Notes: generated by a model from the letters alone, not told the origin. Counted from the first letter of the stretch, positions 43,753 through 52,470 are shown. The stretch is DNA of 64,000 nucleotides from an uncultured Alphaproteobacteria bacterium (GCA_946481075.1 CAMLMC010000001.1:62001-126000), one strand, 5' to 3'. Made by a program: numbers and translations.

Positions 43753-44757
43753 TTATTTCTTCGCCGTCAAAATTGATCCGAAATCAGTGCCGTTGATCGT
43801 CATGCCACCGCCTTGTGTGAAAACGAGGTCATAGGTTTTGCTCGATGAATCATTCGCAACAGGGCGGCCGATGCCGCTTACGGCGCTCACCGTCAATATG
43901 CTGGTTAAAAACATCTGACGTTTGTTCGGAGCCGCGGTGAGCATCGCCTGTTGCAACTGCGTGTTAACGCTATCCAGACCGGTGACTTGCGCATTAACCC
44001 GTTCGGGTGTGCCGACCAGCATTTTAAGGATATTGTATCCATCGACATCGCCCGAAGACAAACGCCCCGAAATTTCCTGGGCCGTCAACGCCGATTGACC
44101 TGATGTGTCCGTAAGATTGGTCGACATGGTGATTTTCGGCAGGGTCGAGGTGAAAGCGGTTGCGGCGTTGTAGAAGGCGATATTGTTCAAAATGCTCTCC
44201 GCCTTGCCTGTCCATGCGCCTGTTTCGATTTCGTTGAGCGAGGATGTCAGGGTCGCCGAATCAACCGTGATGTTGTTGGAGGAAACGAGATCGTTGATCC
44301 TGATATTGCCAAGGGTTGTATTCATCGACGTAAAATGGCCGAGCTTGGTATTCCACACGCCCGAAGCATTTTGCGTGCCGATATCGGTGCGAACCAGTTG
44401 CTTTCCATTCTTGTCATAGCTGTTGATCGGTGTGGGTATCGCCATGGATACGCGCCAGTTGTCTGGCCCGTCCGGCGACGCATTTATAGCGATCATGCCG
44501 ATTTCGCTGCGCACGCCTTTTGCATCGGTATAGGTCATGTGCGGTAGAGTAAAGGCATAATATCCTTGTGCTTTTTCCACCGTAACCCCGCCTTTGGTGA
44601 CGAGCGTCGAGCTGTTTTTCTGCGCTGATGATTTTTGCGCGGCAATCATCGCTTCAATCTGGTTTTTCAAAACCTGTGCCTGCGGATCGACGGTCTGGCT
44701 GTATGCGACGGGCATGGCGGTCAGTAAGGTCAAACCGAGCAGGACTGAAAATTTCAT
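43753..44757 (-). CDS. Exported hypothetical protein
   Basis: The protein starts with a typical signal peptide (MKFSVLLGLTLLTAMPVAYS) and its mature part of about 315 residues is rich in Ser, Thr and Asn with alternating strands (GYYAFTLPHMTYTDAKGVRS, YDLVFTQGGGMTINGTDFG). It is therefore periplasmic or outer-membrane associated. No family was recognised; the general look recalls periplasmic DUF945-like proteins but this is weak. It diverges from the helicase gene, with a 110-base gap carrying two palindromes. Confidence 0.7.
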   Translation of the reverse strand: MKFSVLLGLTLLTAMPVAYSQTVDPQAQVLKNQIEAMIAAQKSSAQKNSSTLVTKGGVTVEKAQGYYAFTLPHMTYTDAKGVRSEIGMIAINASPDGPDNWRVSMAIPTPINSYDKNGKQLVRTDIGTQNASGVWNTKLGHFTSMNTTLGNIRINDLVSSNNITVDSATLTSSLNEIETGAWTGKAESILNNIAFYNAATAFTSTLPKITMSTNLTDTSGQSALTAQEISGRLSSGDVDGYNILKMLVGTPERVNAQVTGLDSVNTQLQQAMLTAAPNKRQMFLTSILTVSAVSGIGRPVANDSSSKTYDLVFTQGGGMTINGTDFGSILTAKK

Positions 44758-44806
44758 CATTCAATTTATTCCTTCGTTATTGAACTTATAAAATTATATC
44801 TGGAAA

Positions 44807-44856
44807 TAAGCCAAATTTATGGCTGTATGTCTTTGAAATAAGCCATAAATGGCTTA
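44807..44856. promoter_or_regulatory. Two related palindromes upstream of the helicase gene
   Basis: TAAGCCATAAATGGCTTA (44839-44856) is an 18-base palindrome with 8-base arms. A related imperfect one, TAAGCCA...TGGCTGTA, lies at 44807-44827. Their centres are about 30 bases apart, which is three helical turns, as expected for a repressor binding two operators. The nearest one ends 11 bases before the start codon at 44868, so an RNA hairpin that controls translation is an alternative. Confidence 0.6.
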
Positions 44857-44867
44857 AATCAAATCCT

Positions 44868-47768
44868 ATGACAATTACAAATAAGGCAATAAGCGGCGAG
44901 GGGCGGATAACCGCGGTGCTCGGCCCGACCAATACCGGAAAAACCCATTACGCCATCGAACAGATGTTAAGCCACAAAACGGGCTGCATCGGATTTCCGC
45001 TGCGTTTGCTGGCGCGCGAAAATTATGACCGCGTGTGTGAAAAAATCGGTGTGTCGCATTGCGCCCTTGTCACAGGCGAGGAAAAAATCGTGCCGCCCAA
45101 GGCGCGGTATTTTTTTTGCACCGTTGAATCGATGCCGGTCGAAGACCCGTTTGATTTTCTGGCGGTGGATGAGATACAGCTTTGTGCCGATCCGGACCGC
45201 GGCCATATCTTCACCGACCGCTTGTTGCGGGCCCGCGGGATAGAGCAGACGATGTTCATGGGATCGGATACGATCCGCACGATTATCACGAGCCTTGTTC
45301 CCAAGATCGAAATTGTCACGCGTCCGCGATTGTCGGTTCTGGAATATACGGGTTTTAAAAAAATAACCCGCCTCAACAAACGCAGCGCCGTCGTCGCGTT
45401 TTCCATCGACGATGTTTATGCCATTGCCGATCTGATCCGCAGGCAGCGCGGCGGGACGGCGGTCGTGCTTGGCGCGCTTTCTCCGCGTACCCGCAATGCG
45501 CAGGTGGAAATGTACCAATCCGGCGAAGTTGATTTCATGGTGGCGACCGATGCGATTGGCATGGGGCTTAACATGGACATCCGTCATGTGGCGCTTGCCG
45601 CCACGCGCAAGTTCGACGGGGAAAAGCCGAGGCCGCTGAGCACAGCCGAGCTGGCACAGATTGCAGGCCGCGCCGGACGTTACACGAAGGATGGGACCTT
45701 TGGCACCACAGGCAATGTAAAAGGATTGCCGCCGGAACAGGTTGAGGCAATAGAAAAGCACCAGTTTGAATCGCTGCCGGCGATTTACTGGCGTAATTCG
45801 AACCTCGATTACCATTCACCGATGTCCCTGATCAAGTCCTTGGAAGTCGGGTCCGGTCAATCCACCCTGCAACGCGGGCGGCCATCGGATGATTATCTGA
45901 CGCTCGCCGAAATGATGAACCGCGATCATGTGATGGCGATGGCGGACGGTGCGGATAAGGTGAAATTACTCTGGGAGGTTTGCCAGATCCCCGATTTCAG
46001 GAAAACTCTGACCGAAACGCATCCCGATCTTGTCGCCGAAATCTATATGCATCTGACCGAAAATGCGATTCTGCCCGAGGACTGGATGGAGGATCACATT
46101 ATCAAACTGGATAATGTGGAGGGTGAGGTCGACGCCTTGATGACCCGCATCGCCCATATCCGGACCTGGACCTATATCACCCACCGCAAGGACTGGGTTT
46201 TGGACCCCGGGCATTGGCAGGGGCGAACTTTACAAATCGAAGACCGTTTGTCTGCCGCCCTGCACGAAGCCCTGACCAAGCGATTTGTCGATAAAAGATC
46301 GGCGGTTTTGCTGGGTAAAATGGAGGAAGGCAGCCCCTTGCTGGCCGGAATCCGGAAAAACGGCGAAGTTGTTGTCGAGGGGCAAAGAGTAGGGGAATTG
46401 GCCGGTTTTCGCTTTAAACCGGACGAGACTTCGGGTAGAGAAGAGTTCAAAGCAATTATGACAGCCGCGCGACAAGCGCTGAAACCAGAAATAGGACACC
46501 GTCTTTCCATGATTTTGAAAGCCGAAGATAAACAATTGAAGCTGGCCGATGACGGGCAGATTCTATGGCAGCAAGATATCACCAACCCGCTTCCCGGCGA
46601 TCCGGTCGCGCGTATCAGGAAGGGCGACCTTCTTTTAAAGCCGCGCGTAGAGGTTCTGGATTCCAATCTGCTCGATGGGCAGGACAAAAATGCGATTGCC
46701 GAAAAAATTCAAGCATGGCTGGAACGCCATGTCCATTTCACGCTGGAGCCTTTGTTCCGTCTGACGGGCGGCGATGATTTGACGCCGCAGGCGCGTGGTA
46801 TTGCATTCCAGTTGCAAGAAGCGCTCGGCATCCTTCCGCGTGAAGCGCTGGAGGATTTGATCGGTGGCCTCGATGAAGAAGGGCGCAAAGCATTGCGTGC
46901 CCGCAAAGTGCGCATGGGGCCGATCCTTGTATTTTTGCCGGAACTTAACAAACCCGCTGCTGTGAGATTGCGCGGTATTCTTCTGACATTGTGGCAAGGC
47001 AAGGAATTGCCAGCCGAATTGCCGAAGGATGGAATCGTTTCCTTTAGCGTGACGGACAAGAATATCGATGCGGATTATTACCGTTCGATCGGTTATCCGG
47101 TCTATGGTCCGCGCTCCATCCGTGTTGACATGCTGGACCGCGTTGTGTGCGCCGTTTACGACAGTGCGCAGGGCGGCAAGTTTCAGGCCCAGCATAAGAT
47201 GGCCGAATGGTTAGGGTCAAACATCCTCGACCTTTATGCCGTGCTTGAGGCCATGGGTCATAAAATGATCCATGATCCGGCAAACGATAAAGCCAAGGAG
47301 GACGCGAAACCTCTAGACCAACTCGAAGCGATTGCGCCGACACCTGAAGCGCAAGTGGCCCCGGCCGAGGAAAAAGAGTCCGCAGGATTGGACATTCCTG
47401 CAATTGAAGACGTTGCGGGCGGTGGGCCGTCGATGGAGGCGATGCCTGTGGCCGATCAACCGGAATTGGTCCCTCCAGCACCACAAGCAAAACCTGAATT
47501 GGCAACATTCCGTCTTAAGCGTGGTAAAGCAAACGAGGCGGAAAAGCCGCGTGCCCCCCGTGCCGATAAAGGCGAGCGCAAAGACAACAAGAAGACATTC
47601 GCCAAGCCTGACAAAAAACCGTTCGATGGCGAGAGGAAAAAATTCAAGCCCAAGCGCAATGACAAAGACAAGCGTGATGACGGGCGCGAGCGCGTTTATT
47701 CGGCCCCCGCCAAGGAGACGTTTGAATCCCCGTTCGCCATTTTGCAGCAGTTAAAAGCGAAAGAATGA
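44868..47768 (+). CDS. Suv3-like RNA helicase
   Basis: The 966-residue SF2 helicase has Walker A GPTNTGKT near residue 20, DEIQ for motif II, FMGSDTIRTII, and QIAGRAGRYTKDG for motif VI. This combination is typical of alphaproteobacterial homologues of mitochondrial SUV3, an ATP-dependent RNA helicase of the degradosome. A middle region with SUV3-type C-terminal domain follows, and the last 170 residues are low complexity: an acidic Ala/Pro-rich part and then a strongly basic Lys/Arg tail (KKTFAKPDKKPFDGERKKFK). The tail is likely to bind RNA. Its stop overlaps an upstream start of the next frame (ATGA). Confidence 0.9.
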   Translation: MTITNKAISGEGRITAVLGPTNTGKTHYAIEQMLSHKTGCIGFPLRLLARENYDRVCEKIGVSHCALVTGEEKIVPPKARYFFCTVESMPVEDPFDFLAVDEIQLCADPDRGHIFTDRLLRARGIEQTMFMGSDTIRTIITSLVPKIEIVTRPRLSVLEYTGFKKITRLNKRSAVVAFSIDDVYAIADLIRRQRGGTAVVLGALSPRTRNAQVEMYQSGEVDFMVATDAIGMGLNMDIRHVALAATRKFDGEKPRPLSTAELAQIAGRAGRYTKDGTFGTTGNVKGLPPEQVEAIEKHQFESLPAIYWRNSNLDYHSPMSLIKSLEVGSGQSTLQRGRPSDDYLTLAEMMNRDHVMAMADGADKVKLLWEVCQIPDFRKTLTETHPDLVAEIYMHLTENAILPEDWMEDHIIKLDNVEGEVDALMTRIAHIRTWTYITHRKDWVLDPGHWQGRTLQIEDRLSAALHEALTKRFVDKRSAVLLGKMEEGSPLLAGIRKNGEVVVEGQRVGELAGFRFKPDETSGREEFKAIMTAARQALKPEIGHRLSMILKAEDKQLKLADDGQILWQQDITNPLPGDPVARIRKGDLLLKPRVEVLDSNLLDGQDKNAIAEKIQAWLERHVHFTLEPLFRLTGGDDLTPQARGIAFQLQEALGILPREALEDLIGGLDEEGRKALRARKVRMGPILVFLPELNKPAAVRLRGILLTLWQGKELPAELPKDGIVSFSVTDKNIDADYYRSIGYPVYGPRSIRVDMLDRVVCAVYDSAQGGKFQAQHKMAEWLGSNILDLYAVLEAMGHKMIHDPANDKAKEDAKPLDQLEAIAPTPEAQVAPAEEKESAGLDIPAIEDVAGGGPSMEAMPVADQPELVPPAPQAKPELATFRLKRGKANEAEKPRAPRADKGERKDNKKTFAKPDKKPFDGERKKFKPKRNDKDKRDDGRERVYSAPAKETFESPFAILQQLKAKE

Positions 47769-47779
47769 GTTCTATTCCC

Positions 47780-47840
47780 TGTCATCCTGAGCCGAAGGCG
47801 AAGGATCTCATGGAGATTCTTCGCTGCGCTCAGAATGACA
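47780..47840. repeat. TGTCATCCTGAG palindromic repeat overlapping a start codon
   Basis: TGTCATCCTGAG at 47780 is matched by TCAGAATGACA ending at 47840. The element lies directly after the helicase stop and contains the start codon of the next gene (47810) together with an AAGGA ribosome-binding sequence. Confidence 0.85.
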
Positions 47841-48235
47841 TTTTAAAAATCCTGCTTATTTTTATGGCTTGTTTTTCTTTGTCCTCTGCCGCACATGCGC
47901 AGGACACATCCGGATTTTTTTCCGGGGCCTATTTGCAAAAATTATGCGAGCGTGATGCAAAGGGCAAAGAAATTGTGAAAGGCGGTCACACGGCGTGCCA
48001 AGCCTATATTGCCGGCACGATCGATTATCACAAGCTGATGAAATCGCTCGGCACAGCGCCGACCATCGATTTTTGTGTGCCGAATACGGAGAAGATGAGC
48101 AAGCTTCAGGACATTGTCTGGATATATTTAAAAGAGAATGGCCAGCATACCGATTTCATCGCCGCGCCCGCCGTAACGCTTGCCCTGTATGAATATTATC
48201 CGTGCCCCAAGAAATCTTCGCGCCGCAGGCGATGA
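47810..48235 (+). CDS. Rap1a/Tai-like exported protein
   Basis: The mature part (about 110 residues after HAQ) has conserved features of the Rap1a/Tai immunity family: two or more Cys, KGGHTACQAYIAGTIDYHKL, IDFCVPNTEKMSKLQDIVWI and the closing ALYEYYPCP. Such proteins in Serratia and Acinetobacter protect against type VI secreted effectors of the Rap1/Tae type, acting in the periplasm. The 30-residue signal sequence contains the hydrophobic run ILKILLIFMACFSLSSAA. The start is at 47810, which lies inside a dispersed palindrome (47780-47840); the first about 11 residues are therefore encoded by the repeat. An upstream ATG at 47765 overlaps the helicase stop. Confidence 0.75.
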   Translation: MEILRCAQNDILKILLIFMACFSLSSAAHAQDTSGFFSGAYLQKLCERDAKGKEIVKGGHTACQAYIAGTIDYHKLMKSLGTAPTIDFCVPNTEKMSKLQDIVWIYLKENGQHTDFIAAPAVTLALYEYYPCPKKSSRRRR

Positions 48236-48251
48236 CCGGCATGTCGCCATC

Positions 48252-48266
48252 CCCGCTTTTTGCGGG
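48252..48266. terminator. Short hairpin between convergent genes
   Basis: CCCGC and GCGGG form a 5 bp stem with a T5 loop between the Rap1a-like gene and the permease gene. There is no following T run, so it may be a remnant of a repeat rather than a terminator. Confidence 0.35.
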
Positions 48267-48281
48267 CATGGCGGGATCTGG

Positions 48282-49388
48282 TTACGTGTTGAGGAGCAAA
48301 GCGAGCAGGATAATCTGCGGCAGGGTGACGAGCGGCAGGAACAGCGCAATCTTCCATGATCTGGTTGTTGATTTCACCACGCCGATTTCGGTGTAATCCG
48401 TTGATACACCTGCCATCAGGAAGGCGAAGGCATTGCCGGGCGCGCCGCCGCGTGAGACCAGGTCGGCCGCGATAGGGGAGGAGCCTTCGGAGCAGACCTC
48501 CATAATCGTAGCGAAGAATAATGTGGCGCCGAGACCGAGGATTGTCGGGCCGAAATATTGTTCGAACGTGGCGGCATCGATGAACATGCGAAGCGCCGAG
48601 GCAATCACAATACCGAGCAAGAGCCAGCGCACGACCATGCCGGAATCCTTGATACCTTCCACGAGCATGGAGCCCAAAAGTGAAGGCGTCCATTTCACCT
48701 GTTTCAATTGGCGTTTGGCTTCGGGCATGAACTTAAACCCGTCCGGCATTTCGAAAGCATTCGGATTTTTTGGCAGTATGTTTTTATCCTCCAGCCAATC
48801 GAAGACGAGGCCGGAAATGAAAGCGATAACGACGGAGAGGGCCAGAAAGATCAGCGTCAGTTTCAGACCGATCAGCGCGATCATGATAAAGGTGAGGGAA
48901 AGCGAATTCCACGGCGAAGCGATCAGAAAGGCCATCAGCTGACCCGCGCTTGCCCCGCGTTGATATATCTTGCTGCCGATCATCAGGATGCCGTGGTTGC
49001 ATAAATCTAGCAGAACCCCCGCCGCCATGGCGCGCATGATACCGCCAGCCCCCCGTTTGTTGCCCAACACGGACATCACAAATTCGCGCGGGATGCGTGC
49101 CATCAGGGCCAGAAAGATAATCCCCATGACCACGCCCCACCAGGCGGCGTTCACAAATTCATGAATGGAGTGAAGATAGGTTTCGATCCATGCGCCCTGT
49201 TCCATCAAGGAAGGCATCAGATAATACAGGGCATAGGGAATAAGGACCAAAGGCGCACAGACAAGGAGCATCCAGTCAAGCCTGCGGCCATGGCCGTGAT
49301 CATGTCCGCCATGATTATTGTTTCCTCCGCCACAGCAGGATGGCTGTTTGATTTCTGGTTCGGGTTTGCAGCAGGAATTACTCATCAT
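48282..49388 (-). CDS. SO_0444-type copper/zinc efflux permease
   Basis: The 368-residue protein has eight to ten membrane helices and belongs to the permease group PF03773 (DUF318, SO_0444-like). The cytoplasmic N-terminus is rich in potential metal ligands (NSCCKPEPEIKQPSCCGGG followed by HGGHDHGHGR). Conserved loops include LLDLCNHGILMIGSKIYQRG, SPWNSLSLTF and EVCSEGSSPIAADL. The CsoR-type regulator gene precedes it, with an 11-base overlap, so it should be induced by a metal (most likely Cu(I)). Substrate specificity cannot be read directly. Confidence 0.88.
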   Translation of the reverse strand: MMSNSCCKPEPEIKQPSCCGGGNNNHGGHDHGHGRRLDWMLLVCAPLVLIPYALYYLMPSLMEQGAWIETYLHSIHEFVNAAWWGVVMGIIFLALMARIPREFVMSVLGNKRGAGGIMRAMAAGVLLDLCNHGILMIGSKIYQRGASAGQLMAFLIASPWNSLSLTFIMIALIGLKLTLIFLALSVVIAFISGLVFDWLEDKNILPKNPNAFEMPDGFKFMPEAKRQLKQVKWTPSLLGSMLVEGIKDSGMVVRWLLLGIVIASALRMFIDAATFEQYFGPTILGLGATLFFATIMEVCSEGSSPIAADLVSRGGAPGNAFAFLMAGVSTDYTEIGVVKSTTRSWKIALFLPLVTLPQIILLALLLNT

Positions 49389-49668
49389 ATCTCCGGAAAA
49401 CGTCTTTCAATTCGTCTATTTGTTTCTTAATGTCGTCTTTGTTGCCCGCATTCAGGCTGTCTGTAAGGCAATGGCCGAGATGGCGTTCAAGAATGCTGGC
49501 CTCCAGCCCCTTGATGGCCGAGCGGATGGCGCGCAGTTGTATCAGGATTTCCGGGCAATAGCGGTCCTCCTCGATCATCTTCTTCACGCCCGCGATTTGC
49601 CCTGAAATCCGGTTGACGCGGGGCAAGTCGACAGCATGGCCGTGGTTTTTATGAATAATTTCGTTCAT
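49378..49668 (-). CDS. csoR: CsoR-family metal-sensing repressor
   Basis: Starting at ATG 49668 the 96-residue all-helical protein has Cys38, His63 and Cys67, exactly the C-x24-H-x3-C spacing of the Cu(I) site in CsoR, along with DLPRVNRISGQIAGVKKMIE, the first helix of the DNA-binding tetramer. Related RcnR and FrmR have different first ligands, so a copper sensor is most likely. When metal binds, the repressor leaves its operator. The start of the permease gene overlaps its end. A perfect palindrome, TATATACCC...GGGTATATA, sits 9 bases upstream of the start. Confidence 0.9.
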   Translation of the reverse strand: MNEIIHKNHGHAVDLPRVNRISGQIAGVKKMIEEDRYCPEILIQLRAIRSAIKGLEASILERHLGHCLTDSLNAGNKDDIKKQIDELKDVFRRYDE

Positions 49669-49676
49669 AAGGTCAA

Positions 49677-49699
49677 TATATACCCATAGGGGGTATATA
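49677..49699. promoter_or_regulatory. CsoR-type operator
   Basis: TATATACCC (49677-49685) and GGGTATATA (49691-49699) are perfect inverted arms around ATAGG, with the G-tract typical of CsoR/RcnR operators. It lies between csoR and the divergent exported-protein gene at 49766 and probably covers the csoR promoter. Confidence 0.85.
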
Positions 49700-49765
49700 C
49701 ACAAGCAAAAAATGGAACTATGGTCCGCTCCATCCATTTTCGATATGAGATTAGGGAGTTTGGTG

Positions 49766-50092
49766 ATGAAAAGACTTATGATGACATGTGCGGGTGTTCT
49801 GGCGCTGTCCGGCGCGGCACAGGCCGAAAACAACGAGCAGCAGGTCTATTACCCGCCTTATATTACGAATTCCGGCCTGACACAGCAGGATCTGGTCAAC
49901 CGCCAGAATTACATCATCGCCCAGCAACAGGCACGGCTTCAGGGGCAATATCATGTTGTACGCGACCCGACCGCGAGTTATCAGCCCGGCAAGATTCCGG
50001 ATCATCCGGGCGATTACCGCGATGCGTTCGACCGTGGCCTGCTCCCGAATCTCGGGACCAGCTATAAGCAGGATATCCCGATCGGGCGATAG
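49766..50092 (+). CDS. Small exported hypothetical protein
   Basis: The ATG at 49766 follows AGGGAG with 7 bases spacing. The product has a 21-residue signal peptide (MKRLMMTCAGVLALSGAAQA) and a mature part of about 87 residues rich in Gln, Tyr and Pro. There is no known motif. The CsoR operator lies 67 bases upstream on the divergent side, so expression could respond to copper, which would need testing. A repeat and hairpins follow. Confidence 0.65.
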   Translation: MKRLMMTCAGVLALSGAAQAENNEQQVYYPPYITNSGLTQQDLVNRQNYIIAQQQARLQGQYHVVRDPTASYQPGKIPDHPGDYRDAFDRGLLPNLGTSYKQDIPIGR

Positions 50093-50106
50093 GCATTCTC
50101 AAAGGC

Positions 50107-50150
50107 GTCATCCCCGCGATGATGCGAAGCATCATTGAAACGGCGGGGAT
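50107..50150. repeat. Palindromic repeat ATCCCCGC...GCGGGGAT
   Basis: Outer arms ATCCCCGC/GCGGGGAT enclose an inner perfect hairpin ATGATGC GAA GCATCAT (50119-50135). It follows the exported-protein gene by 15 bases. Confidence 0.7.
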
Positions 50151-50158
50151 CTGGTAAT

Positions 50159-50183
50159 GTGCGGCTTTGCCGCACTCTTTTTT
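50159..50183 (+). terminator. Intrinsic terminator
   Basis: GTGCGGC TTT GCCGCAC is a perfect 7 bp stem followed by TCTTTTTT. It could end transcripts of the gene at 49766 through the preceding repeat. A further hairpin, ATGCCCGC/GCGGGCAT, follows at 50190-50209. Confidence 0.7.
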
Positions 50184-50333
50184 ATCCGGATGCCCGCCTT
50201 CGCGGGCATGACGAGACCGGGCGGGCTGTGCTTTCTTGACGAAGGCGCGCCTTTTTCGTCATGATGGGTTAAGGGGTTCTTAACCACAATTCCCTACGAT
50301 AAAAGCGAATATATTCAAAGGCCCGCGCCACCC

Positions 50334-52040
50334 ATGCTCAAACAATTGCACATCGAACAGTTCGTGATCATCGATCGCCTAGATCTTGATTTCAAATCGA
50401 ACCTGACCGTCCTAACCGGGGAAACCGGCGCGGGGAAATCGATTTTGCTCGACGCGATGGGGTTGATACTGGGTGAGCCTGCGGATTTTGAATCCATTCG
50501 TTCCGGTTCCGACAAATCCATTTTACGCGCTGTGTTTGCGCCGCCCTCAGGACATCCCGCTTGGGCGTTTCTGCAAGAAAAGGGCGCGATTGAAAAGGCG
50601 AGCAGCGAATTCACCATTCAGCGCACGTTAAAGACAACGCAAATGGATGAAATTCTGATCGATGGCAAACCGGTCGAGCTTGATGTTTTAAAACAACTTG
50701 GCACGTTGATGGTTGAAATTCACGGACAGTTTGCGAACCAGAGTTTGCTTGATCCGTCGAACCAGTTGACGCTACTTGACCTTTCCGGCGGGTTCGAGCC
50801 GGAAGTGTTCAAAAATGTCGCGGATGCGCTTCATGATGTTCGTCGTTACAAGAAAGAAATCGAAGAAGAAGATTTGTTCCTGACGCGCAACAAGAAGGAC
50901 ATGCCGCGTGTTGAAAGCGTTATGGCCCGGTTCGATAAAATAGGTATGCGCGAAGGATTTATCGCGGATGTGGAGGCCGAATATGCAAGGCTGCTCACCG
51001 CCAAGCAAAGCTCTCAGGCGTTTCAGGATATTCTGGCCCAATTTATCGCGGCAAACGGGATTGTGATGGCGCTGACGTCCGCCGTCAACACGCTGGACCG
51101 GTATCAGGCGCTGGACCGCGACAAAACGGCGAAGTTATCGGAGCATATCAATATTGCACTCGAAAATTCCCGCGCCGCGGTGACGGAGATGAGAAAACTC
51201 GCCCCGCAATATGATATCGACCTAGGGCCGATTGAAAAATTACGGCATATTCTCGATGTTTTAATGGAGCTCGCCAAGGAAGCGAAAATTCCGTTCGAAC
51301 AATTGCCGCAATATCATGCGGATATGTCGGCAAAATTGGAACGCCTGCGCAATGGCCGCGAAAGAATGGCCGAACTTGATAAATTGCTGGCCCGTGCCAA
51401 GAGCGCCTATATCCATCACGCGCAAATCCTCAGCCAGAAACGCAAAGAAGCCGGAAAGGCGCTCAGCGAGCGCATTACGGCAGAGCTTGCTCCACTCAAA
51501 CTGCAACGCGCCGAATTCCAGGTCCATGTCGAAGAGCGCCCGAACATGGAATGGACGGAACGCGGTATCAACCATGTGACCTTTACGGCGCGCATGAACC
51601 CCGGCATGCCGTTCAGCCCCGTGGCCGAAACGGCATCGGGCGGGGAACTGGCGCGTCTTATCCTCGCGCTCAAAGTCGTTGTGCAGGAAGTGCAAACCAT
51701 TCCGACACTGGTGTTCGACGAGGTTGATACGGGGATCGGCGGCGCGGCGGCGGCGGCCGTGGGTGAACGTCTTGCGCAACTCGCGGATGCCACGCAGGTT
51801 CTTGTCATCACCCACAGCCCGCAGGTTGCATCGCGCGGGGCGCAGCATCTTCATGTTGCCAAAAGCTCGGATGGTATTACGACGACATCGAATGTCAGGA
51901 CGCTCAGCCTCGATGAACGCACCGATGAAATTTCCCGCATGCTCGCCGGTGATATTATCACGCCGGAATCACGCGCCGCCGCGACAAGCCTTATCAACGA
52001 GGCAAGCAAGGCCGCGGAAGTGCGCAGGGCGGCGAATTAG
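50334..52040 (+). CDS. recN: DNA repair protein RecN
   Basis: RecN is an SMC-like ATPase that joins broken DNA ends during double-strand break repair. The Walker A motif GETGAGKS lies near residue 32, the long coiled-coil region spans about 155-350, and the ABC signature SGGELARLILALK plus Walker B TLVFDEVDTGIGG are in the C-terminal part. The 568-residue length is normal. The 150-base region before the start holds the hairpins listed above; no LexA site was recognised. The gene is followed by a convergent GIY-YIG gene. Confidence 0.97.
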   Translation: MLKQLHIEQFVIIDRLDLDFKSNLTVLTGETGAGKSILLDAMGLILGEPADFESIRSGSDKSILRAVFAPPSGHPAWAFLQEKGAIEKASSEFTIQRTLKTTQMDEILIDGKPVELDVLKQLGTLMVEIHGQFANQSLLDPSNQLTLLDLSGGFEPEVFKNVADALHDVRRYKKEIEEEDLFLTRNKKDMPRVESVMARFDKIGMREGFIADVEAEYARLLTAKQSSQAFQDILAQFIAANGIVMALTSAVNTLDRYQALDRDKTAKLSEHINIALENSRAAVTEMRKLAPQYDIDLGPIEKLRHILDVLMELAKEAKIPFEQLPQYHADMSAKLERLRNGRERMAELDKLLARAKSAYIHHAQILSQKRKEAGKALSERITAELAPLKLQRAEFQVHVEERPNMEWTERGINHVTFTARMNPGMPFSPVAETASGGELARLILALKVVVQEVQTIPTLVFDEVDTGIGGAAAAAVGERLAQLADATQVLVITHSPQVASRGAQHLHVAKSSDGITTTSNVRTLSLDERTDEISRMLAGDIITPESRAAATSLINEASKAAEVRRAAN

Positions 52041-52048
52041 AAATAAGG

Positions 52049-52291
52049 TTACCAAAACCTTTTGTTTGCAAAGGCTTTGCCCGAACCTGTTTTGAGATAG
52101 TGTTCGAATTCGCGCGCTTTTTGTTTTTCTTTAAAGGCGTGATACCCAATCAATTCCCAAGGATAGAATTTGGAAGTGTGCTTTGATTCGCCAGAGTTAT
52201 GGGCTTTGAGCCTTGATTTAAGATCTTCGGTAAGTCCTACATAACGCTGATCAGGAAAATTTATGCTTTGTATGAGGTATACATAGTACAT
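52049..52291 (-). CDS. GIY-YIG endonuclease-like protein
   Basis: The 80-residue single-domain protein contains YYVYLIQSINFPDQRYVGLT, the GIY-YIG core in the YhbQ/UPF0213 style, with Arg in LKSRLKAHNSG and Glu in AREFEHYLKTGSG. In this family the domain is thought to act as a small nuclease in DNA repair or mobile DNA; the exact role is unknown. It converges with recN, the stops lying 8 bases apart. A further small palindrome (CCTTCG/CGAAGG, 52302-52322) lies upstream. Confidence 0.85.
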   Translation of the reverse strand: MYYVYLIQSINFPDQRYVGLTEDLKSRLKAHNSGESKHTSKFYPWELIGYHAFKEKQKAREFEHYLKTGSGKAFANKRFW

Positions 52292-52301
52292 CTACGGTCC
52301 T

Positions 52302-52322
52302 CCTTCGCCAAGGCTTCGAAGG
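52302..52322. repeat. Small palindrome near tRNA-Pro
   Basis: CCTTCG and CGAAGG form a stem around an AAGG-containing loop in a GC-variable stretch between the GIY-YIG gene and tRNA-Pro. Confidence 0.4.
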
Positions 52323-52393
52323 ACACTCCTTCGGCCTAACGGTTTCGTATGTCTTACTGGCGTAAGCCACCCGAAGCCCGTAAGGGCGAAGGG

Positions 52394-52470
<77 letters not shown>

